Part shown: positions 58,201 through 64,000 of the stretch, one piece after another
How positions within the stretch are numbered: the first letter of the stretch is position 1
Layout of the letters: the number at the start of each line of letters is the position of its first letter
From: RBC038 sp041390625
GTDB taxonomy: Bacteria > Chloroflexota > Dehalococcoidia > UBA2979
NCBI GenBank assembly: GCA_041390625.1
Contig: JAWKPM010000003.1
Span: 124,001 to 188,000 of the forward strand
DNA: 64,000 bases
Reading direction: 5' to 3'
Translations under genes and position numbers: made by a program
The notes under the pieces: model-generated
Databases searched by the model: none
Seen by the model: only the letters and a program-made list of their open reading frames with translations
Told to the model about the DNA's origin: nothing

Positions 58201-58952
58201 CCGGCACGCTGACGACCGTGCGCCGCCTGACGACCAGGCAGGGGAAGTCGTTCGCGGCATTCAACCTCGAGGACCTCGGCGGCAGCGCCGAGCTGACGCT
58301 CTGGCCCGAGGGGTTCGAGCGCTTCCGCGACCGCTTGATCGAGGGCAACGTGCTGATCGTGCGCGTGAGCGTGCGACAGCGCGGTGACCGCCTCAGCGTG
58401 GTCGCCGAGGACATCGCCGGCTACAACCTCGACACGAACACGCCGATCGACTTCGACCCGGGACGATTCCGTGCTCGCACGAAGCGCCCGTCCGGCCCTC
58501 CGGGCGGACCCGGCGGCGGCTCATTCGGTGGGGGACCGCGTTCCTCGAACCCGCAGCAGGCCGGCGGGCGCAGCCAGCTGCGTGCCGTCGGCGGCCGTGA
58601 GGGCTCGGGGCCGGGGACGCCCGCCGCGCCTCGCGGGCCGGCGCCCGAGGAGGTCTCCGGGCCGCCTCGGCTGCGCGTGTTCATGGAGGAGACGACCGAC
58701 GAGGGCGCGGACCGCCGTCGCATCCGCCGCATCGTGGAGCTCCTGGCCTCGAACCCCGGCGACCTGCCGGTGGAGCTCGCGATCCAGGCTCGGAGCGGCG
58801 AAGTGCACCCGTTGACCCTCGACCAGGGCGTCACGCCCGGCGAGGATCTCGTGCGCCAGCTCCAGAGCCTCCTCGGTGTGCTCGGTCGCGCCACCGAGAT
58901 CGGCCAGCGCGCCTACGAGCGCGACACGGCGATCGCCGCCGTCGGCGGCTAG
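55242..58952 (+). CDS. dnaE: DNA polymerase III alpha subunit
   Basis: A 1236-residue DnaE1-type replicative polymerase. The PHP domain (FTHLHTHSEFSLLDG; TDHGAMYGAIELYEAA) keeps its histidine and aspartate metal-ligand positions. The palm aspartates are in MPDVDFDFADDRRDEV (about residues 390-405), with VRGSAAASIVLY preceding. A helix-hairpin-helix and OB region follow (VAGTLTTVRRLTTRQGKSFAAF near 985). A Gly/Pro-rich insert (about 1085-1120) separates the OB fold from a final domain. No 3'-5' exonuclease domain is fused. Confidence 0.96.
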   Translation: MPFTHLHTHSEFSLLDGLSKIPDLIARAGELGMDSIAVTDHGAMYGAIELYEAANKAGIKPIIGLEGYVAPGSRLVRNPAERSPYHLTLLAQNETGYRNLLKLSTASHLEGFYYRPRMDRELLEAHSEGLIVLSGCPSGELMGALGEGRVEDAEAAAKWYAEVFPGRYYLEIQEHGQEQFSRLNQPVVDLGRRLGLPIVVTNDSHYTRPEQHHPHEVLLCIGTNATMQDETRFKLDGDTFYLRPEDEMRALFPELPEAADNTARIAEQVDIRLDFGRTQLPDPGVPAGLTAMEYLHQLCEEGLRRRYPDAAEAQFDRLRYELSVIEQTGFAEYMLIVRDIARFAREQRIPMGVRGSAAASIVLYCLDVTDIEPTQYRLVFERFLNPERISMPDVDFDFADDRRDEVIRYTAERYGRDRVAQIVTFGTLGAKAAIRDTGRALGMAYGDTDRIARLIPDELHVTIERSLSLSEELKREYDGSPIVRELVDTARELEGVARHSSTHAAGVVITREPLTEVVPLQRATSSGADDSEALPTTQYAMSEVEKIGLLKMDFLGLTNLTILGRAVELIREERGEDLDLMALPDGDPDAAAIFADGQTFGIFQMESAGMRRHVQDLQPQDIREISAMVALYRPGPMEHIPRYIDVKHGRAAPHYPHEDLAEVLDETYGVIVYQDQVLEIAKKFAGYTLGQADVMRKAMGKKVASVMLAEREHFVEGAVEQGYDRRLSEQLFDLIEPFAGYAFNKAHAFSYGVIAYQTAYLKAHYPVEYMAAVMMAAHGSQDRIAAATAEASRLGIEVLPPDVNRSRANFSVETRDTGERSIRYGLAQIKNVGQGAIDSMLAERDANGPFEHLEDFARRINPRDTNRRVLESLAKAGALDAFGDRGSIVGGLDRIVALAQQEQRLRETGQTSMFDMLGGPAESPMPSLELVPVPAPRQEILGWERELLGTYISDHPFKEASAHLAEIVTAQLSELGPDLAGNDVIVAGTLTTVRRLTTRQGKSFAAFNLEDLGGSAELTLWPEGFERFRDRLIEGNVLIVRVSVRQRGDRLSVVAEDIAGYNLDTNTPIDFDPGRFRARTKRPSGPPGGPGGGSFGGGPRSSNPQQAGGRSQLRAVGGREGSGPGTPAAPRGPAPEEVSGPPRLRVFMEETTDEGADRRRIRRIVELLASNPGDLPVELAIQARSGEVHPLTLDQGVTPGEDLVRQLQSLLGVLGRATEIGQRAYERDTAIAAVGG

Positions 58953-59067
58953 CTCCGAGCAGTCGGCCTCGATCTCTCACCAAACCGGTTAGACTCGATG
59001 CACCGCCGCCGCGCGTCCGCCGAGGGCGCATCGGACCGTCACGCTCGCATCGGGAGGCCGGGCCTCG

Positions 59068-60051
59068 ATGGCTCAAGAGTCCGCGACCCCTCGCCACGCC
59101 GCGCTGCACGACACGCTCGCACGCGTGAAGGCGGAGATCGGCCGCGTGATCGTGGGGCAGGACGACCTGATCGACCGGCTGCTGGTCGCCCTCCTGACCA
59201 ACAACCACGCGCTGATCGAGGGCGTGCCGGGCCTCGCGAAGACGCTTACCATCTCGACGCTGGCGCACACCCTCGATGCCTCGTTCGCGCGCGTCCAGTT
59301 CACGCCCGACCTGCTGCCCGCCGACGTCACAGGGACGCTGATCTTCAGTCCTCGGGACGGCGAGTTCACGGTGCGGCGCGGGCCGATCTTCGCCAACATC
59401 GTGCTGGCGGACGAGATCAACCGCGCGCCCGCGAAGGTCCAGTCCGCCCTCCTCGAGGCGATGCAGGAGCGCCAGGTCTCGATCGGTGGCGACTCGCTGC
59501 CGCTACCGGAGCCCTTCCTCGTGCTCGCGACGCAGAACCCGATCGAGCACGAGGGCACGTACCCGCTGCCCGAGGCGCAGCTCGACCGCTTCATGCTGAA
59601 GGTGGTCGTTCGCTACCCGGAACGTGACGCCGAGCGCGAGATCCTCGAGCGCGCCCTCGAGGGGCACGCGCCTCAGATCGAGCCGGTGACCGACGCCGCC
59701 GGCATCGCCGCGCTGCGTTCGGCCGTCGCCTCGGTGGAGATCAACGAGCGGCTGCGCGAGTACATCGTGCGGCTGATGGAGGCGACGCGTGAGCCGGCGC
59801 GCTACCAGCTTGCGAGCCTGGCGCCGCTGATCGAGTTCGGTGCGTCGCCGCGCGCCTCAGTGTTCCTCGCTCGCGCGGCGCAGGCGTTCGCGTTCATCGA
59901 CGGGCGCGACTACGTGCTGCCGGACGACGTGAAGACGCTGGCGCCCGATGTGCTGCGCCACCGCCTCGTCGTGACGTACGAGGCCGAGGCGCAGGGCGTG
60001 GACGCCGAGCAGATCGTCGCGCGACTCCTCGACGGCGTCGGGATCCCCTGA
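59068..60051 (+). CDS. MoxR-family AAA ATPase
   Basis: 327 residues. Walker A GVPGLAKTLT (about 52-61), Walker B IVLADEINRAPAKVQSALLEAM, sensor 1 LATQNPIEHEGTYPLPEAQLDRF. MoxR ATPases work as chaperones with VWA proteins. Its ATG lies inside a CCTCGATG octamer; a TAGACT box is 75 bases upstream. It is the first gene of a MoxR-DUF58-BatD-like-VWA-VWA operon. Confidence 0.93.
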   Translation: MAQESATPRHAALHDTLARVKAEIGRVIVGQDDLIDRLLVALLTNNHALIEGVPGLAKTLTISTLAHTLDASFARVQFTPDLLPADVTGTLIFSPRDGEFTVRRGPIFANIVLADEINRAPAKVQSALLEAMQERQVSIGGDSLPLPEPFLVLATQNPIEHEGTYPLPEAQLDRFMLKVVVRYPERDAEREILERALEGHAPQIEPVTDAAGIAALRSAVASVEINERLREYIVRLMEATREPARYQLASLAPLIEFGASPRASVFLARAAQAFAFIDGRDYVLPDDVKTLAPDVLRHRLVVTYEAEAQGVDAEQIVARLLDGVGIP

Positions 60052-60053
60052 GC

Positions 60054-60998
60054 ATGGCCGTCCTCGCGACGGCCGCCTCCACCGGGGGTCGCGCGAGTAG
60101 CGACCTCTCGCCCGACACGGCCGGGCTCCCGCCCGAGGTCGTCGCTCAGATCCGGCGCATTGAGATCCGTGCCCGCCGGCTCGCAAGCACGCTGCTCGCC
60201 GGCGACTATCGCAGCGTCTTCCGCGGCAGCGGCATCGAGTTCGCCGAGGCGCGGGAGTACACGCCGGGCGACGACGTGCGCCGCATCGATTGGAACGTCA
60301 CCGCGCGCATGGGCACGCCGTGGGTGAAGGAGTACGTGGAGGAGCGCGAGCTCTCGGTCGTCTGCGCCGTCGATGTGTCCGCCTCGCAGTCGGCGGCGCG
60401 TCCCACCTCGGGCCGCCTCGGCCTCGCCGCCGAGCTCGTGGCGCTCCTCGGATTCACCGCCGCGTACAACAGCGACCGCAGCGGGCTGCTGACGTTCAGC
60501 GCGGGCCCCCAGCGCTTCGTCCCGCCGGCGCGTGGCACGACGCACGTGCTGCGGCTGGTGCGCGAGGTGCTCAACCACCCGGAGGCGCCGGCGGGCACCG
60601 ACCTCGCCTCGACGTGCGATCACCTCGCACGCGTGCTGCAACGGCGGTCTGCGATCTTCCTCATCACCGACGGCTTCGTCACCGGCTTCGAGTCGACGCT
60701 GCGGACGCTCGCGAGACGGCACGAGGTGATCGCGCTCACGCTCATTGACGCGCATGACCTCGAGCTGCCCGACCTCGGAATCGTCGAGCTCGAGGACGCG
60801 GAGAGCGGCCTGCGCGTGCTCCTCGACAGCTCGAACGCCGAGGTGCGGCGTCGCTACGCCCGCGCCGCCGAGGAGCGGGCCGTCGCGCGTCGCGCCTCGT
60901 TCGCCTCCGCCGGCGTCGAGGAGGTGGAGCTCATCATCGGCGAGGACTACGTGCAGCCGCTGCTGCGCTTCTTCCGCCGGCGGGCGGCGCGTCGATGA
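60054..60998 (+). CDS. DUF58 domain protein
   Basis: 314 residues. Contains the DUF58 signature GSGIEFAEAREYTPGDDVRRIDWNVTARMGTPWVKEYVEERE and a degenerate VWA fold (VCAVDVSASQS; IFLITDGFVTGF). It starts 2 bp after moxR and overlaps the next gene by 4 bp. DUF58 proteins accompany MoxR in envelope-related stress modules. Confidence 0.93.
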   Translation: MAVLATAASTGGRASSDLSPDTAGLPPEVVAQIRRIEIRARRLASTLLAGDYRSVFRGSGIEFAEAREYTPGDDVRRIDWNVTARMGTPWVKEYVEERELSVVCAVDVSASQSAARPTSGRLGLAAELVALLGFTAAYNSDRSGLLTFSAGPQRFVPPARGTTHVLRLVREVLNHPEAPAGTDLASTCDHLARVLQRRSAIFLITDGFVTGFESTLRTLARRHEVIALTLIDAHDLELPDLGIVELEDAESGLRVLLDSSNAEVRRRYARAAEERAVARRASFASAGVEEVELIIGEDYVQPLLRFFRRRAARR

Positions 60999-62008
60999 GT
61001 GCGCCCTCCATGGCCCGATGGATACGTCTCGTCGGGTCGATCCTCGTGCCCCTCGTACTCGTGGCGATCACCTTCGTCCTCGGCCCGCGCCCAGCTGTCG
61101 CCCAGGAGCCTCCGATCCCGGAGGTCGACGTGGTCTTCAACATGGAGCCGGGCGTCCCCCGCCTCGGCGAGCGCGTGCGGCTGACCGTGACGGTCACGCA
61201 TCCCTCGGACCTGCTCATCGTGGCGACGCGGCCGCTGCAGTCGTCCGAGGCCATCGACGTGATCGAGGTGGTGCCGGCGCAGTCGGTCCCGCTCGATGAC
61301 CGCACCGTGACCGAGTTCGCGTACGTCTTCGCGCCATACGACCTCGGGCCAATCGACCTCGGATCGCTGGTGCTATCGGCGCTCGATGACTCGGGCGCGC
61401 GCTCGGTTATCGAGGTGCCGCTGCCACCACTCGGCATCCAGGCGACGGTGACGCAGGCGGACCTCGAGCTGCGGCCGCTGCCTCCTCAGCTGGACACGGT
61501 GGGTGCGCCTCCACCCTGGAGGCAGCCGGCGGCGCTTGCGGGCGCCTTCGGGCTGCTCGCGGTGATCGCGCTGATCGTGCTGTGGCGGACCTGGCGCTGG
61601 GGCGGGGCGGATGAGGTCCTCACGCCGCTGCGGCCGGCAACCGCCGAGGACCGAGCGCGGCGCCGCCTCGATGCGATCGGGCGGGCGGGCCTCGTGCAGC
61701 AGGGCGAATTCGAGGCGTACTACGGCGAGCTCTCGATCGCGGTGCGCGACTACCTCGAGGAGCGGTTCGACTTCCGTGCCACGGCGCTCACGACGCGCGA
61801 GCTCGAGCGGCGGGCGCGCAACACCTCGATCGATCGGTGGCAGGCACGCCTGGTTGGTGGGCTGCTTCAGCGTTGCGACGCGGCCATTTACGCGGGCGTG
61901 TGGCCCGACCCGGCCTCGGCGGACCATGACCTGACGCTCGCCTACGAGATCGTCGAGCTCTCGAGGCCGCGTCGCGAAGAGGACGAACCCGAGGCGGTGC
62001 CGGCGTGA
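60995..62008 (+). CDS. BatD-like membrane protein with large extracytoplasmic N-terminus
   Basis: 337 residues. A signal sequence (WIRLVGSILVPLVLVAITFVLG, cleavage near AVAQ) leads to an extracytoplasmic beta-rich domain (residues 38-170, VVFNMEPGVPRLGERVRLTVTVTHPSD, Ig-like). One transmembrane helix (about 180-200) and a cytosolic helical domain of about 130 residues follow (RARRRLDAIGRAGLVQQGEFEAYYGELSIAVRDYLEERF). Domain order matches BatD or DUF4381 proteins. It overlaps both neighbours by 4 bases. Confidence 0.8.
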   Translation: MSAPSMARWIRLVGSILVPLVLVAITFVLGPRPAVAQEPPIPEVDVVFNMEPGVPRLGERVRLTVTVTHPSDLLIVATRPLQSSEAIDVIEVVPAQSVPLDDRTVTEFAYVFAPYDLGPIDLGSLVLSALDDSGARSVIEVPLPPLGIQATVTQADLELRPLPPQLDTVGAPPPWRQPAALAGAFGLLAVIALIVLWRTWRWGGADEVLTPLRPATAEDRARRRLDAIGRAGLVQQGEFEAYYGELSIAVRDYLEERFDFRATALTTRELERRARNTSIDRWQARLVGGLLQRCDAAIYAGVWPDPASADHDLTLAYEIVELSRPRREEDEPEAVPA

Positions 62009-62970
62009 CGTTCTCGACGCCTGCCTGGCTGCTGCTCCTGCCGATCGTGGCGATCGTCCTCGCGATGCGCTGGCGCGCCGGCTCCCGACCGGCCTCGTTC
62101 GTCGTGGCCGAGGCGACGCCCGCCGTCGCGGCCGCCGAGGTGCGCTCGTGGCGGTTGCGCTTCCGCGCGATGCCGGACGTGCTGCGGGCGCTGGCCCTGG
62201 CGCTCCTGATCATCGCGATCGCGCGCCCTCGACAGGGCCTTGCGATCGCCCTCATCCCCGAAGAGGGCATCGACGCGGTCGTGGCCCTCGATGTTTCGTC
62301 ATCGATGAACGACCGCGTCGTGACGCCGGTCGGGCAGCCCGTCGACACGCGGTCGCGCCTCGAGGCCGCGCGTGATGTCGTCGATGACTTCGTTGATGGC
62401 CTCGAGGGGGACCGTGTCGGCCTGGTGGTGTTCCAGGCGCGGGCGATCACATTGTCGCCGCTGACGCTGGACCAGCCGGCGATCGCGCGCGCCGTGCGCA
62501 ACATCCGCTCGGGCGTGCTCGTGGACGGAACGGCGATCGGCCTCGGTCTCGCGGAGTCGCTCAACGTGCTGCGCGAGTCCGAGGCACGCAGCCGGGTCGT
62601 CGTGCTGCTGACCGACGGCCAGAACAACCAGGGCGAGATCACGCCGATCGCCGCCGCCGACCTCGCCGAGGCGCTCGGCGTCCGTGTCTACACCATCGCC
62701 TTCCTCGGATCGCGCGGCGGCGAGGTGAACGTCGACGTCGCGACGCTTCAGCAGATGGCCGAGCAGACGGGCGGGCGCTACTTCGATGCGTCGACGGCCG
62801 ACGAGCTCGCCGAGGCGTACGCGACGATTGGTGACCTCGAGCGCAGCATCGTCGGGGAGCGTCGCTTCACGAGCTTCCGCGAGTTCGGACCGGCGCTGGC
62901 GGCAGGCGCGGTCGCCCTGCTGCTGGCAGACGCACTCCTGCGCGCGACGTGGCTGCGGAGGTACCCGTGA
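62005..62970 (+). CDS. VWA-domain membrane protein (BatA-like)
   Basis: 321 residues. N-terminal hydrophobic helices (FSTPAWLLLLPIVAIVLAM and VLRALALALLIIAIA), a VWA domain with a complete MIDAS motif DVSSSMNDR (Asp/Ser/Ser), a threonine in DGTAIG and an aspartate in LLTDGQNNQGE, and a C-terminal helix. BatA-type proteins bind partners through a divalent metal ion. Translationally coupled to both neighbours. Confidence 0.9.
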   Translation: MTFSTPAWLLLLPIVAIVLAMRWRAGSRPASFVVAEATPAVAAAEVRSWRLRFRAMPDVLRALALALLIIAIARPRQGLAIALIPEEGIDAVVALDVSSSMNDRVVTPVGQPVDTRSRLEAARDVVDDFVDGLEGDRVGLVVFQARAITLSPLTLDQPAIARAVRNIRSGVLVDGTAIGLGLAESLNVLRESEARSRVVVLLTDGQNNQGEITPIAAADLAEALGVRVYTIAFLGSRGGEVNVDVATLQQMAEQTGGRYFDASTADELAEAYATIGDLERSIVGERRFTSFREFGPALAAGAVALLLADALLRATWLRRYP

Positions 62971-64000
62971 TCGGCCTCGCGCAGCCGCTCGGGCTGCTGG
63001 TGCTGCTCGCGCTGGTGCCGATGGCCGTGCTTGCGACGCACGCCTTGAGGGCGCGACGGCGCCTCGATGCGGCCGCGGGCGGCGCGCCCGCACTGCGACA
63101 TGGCCTGCGACCTCGACGACGCGCAGTCCTCGAGGTGCTGCTCGCTGCGAGCGTCGTGTTCGCCGCGATCGCCATCGCGCGGCCGACGTGGGGCACCGCG
63201 GAGACGCCGCTGACGCGGACGGGCATCGACATCGCAATTGCCCTCGACATCTCGCGGTCGATGGAGGCGACCGACATCGCGCCGACGCGCGCGCAGGCGG
63301 CGGCGACCGGCCTCGATCGGCTGCTCGAAGCGACGACCGGAGATCGCGTCGGGCTCGTCACGTTCGCCGGCACAGCGTTCCAGCGCTCGCCGCTCACGCT
63401 GGACCTCGACGTCGTCTCACAGCTCATCCGCCAGGCGCAGGCCGAAGTGCCCCTCGTGCAGCAGGGCACGGATCTCGCGGCAGCGATCGAGGCAGCCGTC
63501 ACGCTTCTCGATGTCGAGGACCGCGCCGACAGCCAGGTGGTGGTGCTCGTCTCGGACGGTGAGCACGTGGGCCGCGACCTCGAGTTCGCGATTCGCCGCG
63601 CGCAGGACCTCGGCATCCGTGTTTACACGGTGGCGGCGGGGACCGAGGACGGCGGCGACCTGCCGCCGACCGACGAGCCGGGCGGCGAGACGGGCGTCAC
63701 GCGCCTCGACCGCGCGACGCTGCAGCGCATCGCCGAAGAGACGGGCGGCAACGCGCGGGACCTCGATGCCGTGGCGGGCCTCGCGGTCGAGTTCTCGCGG
63801 CTCCGCCAGTCGGAGCTCGCCACGACCGATGAAGAGCAGCCGATCGAGCGCTTCCAGTGGTTCCTCGGCGGGGCGATCGCCCTCCTGATCCTGCGCGAGC
63901 TGCTCGCGGGGGCCGGCGGCCGCCCATCGGGAAGCGGCGACACGAAGCCGGTCGCGGCCCCTCGACGGCGACGCCGGGGCGCAGTTGCCGCCGGTGCGGC
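62967..64000 (+). CDS. VWA-domain membrane protein (BatB-like), runs past window end
   Basis: Begins with a GTG overlapping the previous stop and is open to the window end, so it is partial at the 3' side. It has about 344 residues so far. Hydrophobic N-terminal helices (LGLLVLLALVPMAVLATHAL; VLLAASVVFAAIAIA) precede a VWA domain with MIDAS DISRSMEATD, TDLAAAIE and VLVSDGEHVG. A further hydrophobic helix follows (FLGGAIALLILRELLAGAGG), then a basic tail at the window edge. Second VWA protein of the operon. Confidence 0.88.
   Translation, partial: MIGLAQPLGLLVLLALVPMAVLATHALRARRRLDAAAGGAPALRHGLRPRRRAVLEVLLAASVVFAAIAIARPTWGTAETPLTRTGIDIAIALDISRSMEATDIAPTRAQAAATGLDRLLEATTGDRVGLVTFAGTAFQRSPLTLDLDVVSQLIRQAQAEVPLVQQGTDLAAAIEAAVTLLDVEDRADSQVVVLVSDGEHVGRDLEFAIRRAQDLGIRVYTVAAGTEDGGDLPPTDEPGGETGVTRLDRATLQRIAEETGGNARDLDAVAGLAVEFSRLRQSELATTDEEQPIERFQWFLGGAIALLILRELLAGAGGRPSGSGDTKPVAAPRRRRRGAVAAGA

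Overview
The window is a 64-kb stretch of a very GC-rich (about 70 %) bacterial chromosome with tightly packed genes. I see no CRISPR array, insertion sequence, phage gene or other mobile element. The likely host is a Chloroflexota bacterium, perhaps of the Dehalococcoidia. That is an inference from gene content and style: class III CoA-transferases and crotonases, an F420-type nitroreductase family protein, threonine/alanine/proline-linked lipoproteins, many GTG/TTG starts, and a tRNA-tuf-rpmG-secE-nusG-rplKAJL block. No 16S gene is present to settle it.

Layout. 0.1-12 kb is mostly minus strand: two small membrane proteins, mnmA, ndk, the overlapping thiL-tsaE-tsaB set (thiamine and tRNA t6A), a YetF/DUF421 protein, gyrA, a gamma-glutamyl enzyme pair and a TPR protein with a very acidic tail. 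On the plus strand are a lipoprotein, rsfS and a CPBP protease. 12-25 kb holds acyl-CoA genes (two crotonases, two CoA-transferases), a large secreted protein, rnhA, tRNA-Pro, and the most unusual locus: a CheW domain fused to a flavohaemoglobin-type globin, beside a soluble HemAT-like globin-coupled chemoreceptor. 24-29 kb is ispD-ispF-cysS with a lipoprotein and an acetyltransferase. 29-34 kb is the tRNA-Thr/Tyr/Thr-tuf-rpmG-secE-nusG-rplKAJL block, with a CTG start on nusG and an attenuator-bearing rplJ leader. rpoB does not follow rplL.

34-46 kb has a zinc-finger/LysM membrane protein, a possibly frameshifted membrane protein, radC, an MFS transporter, a thioesterase, cvpA, an HNH nuclease, and a minus-strand operon with UspA, two TrkA/KTN proteins, pheA and an Fpg/Nei glycosylase. 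46-51 kb is pdxS-pdxT-GNAT-R3H ATPase-tmk. 51-59 kb has a thiolase, thrB-lysC and dnaE. 59-64 kb is a MoxR-DUF58-Bat operon that runs off the window.

Global signals: the octamer CCTCGATG is strongly over-represented and favours the plus strand whatever the gene orientation, and TAnnCT -10-like boxes, often preceded by GG, recur just upstream of genes.
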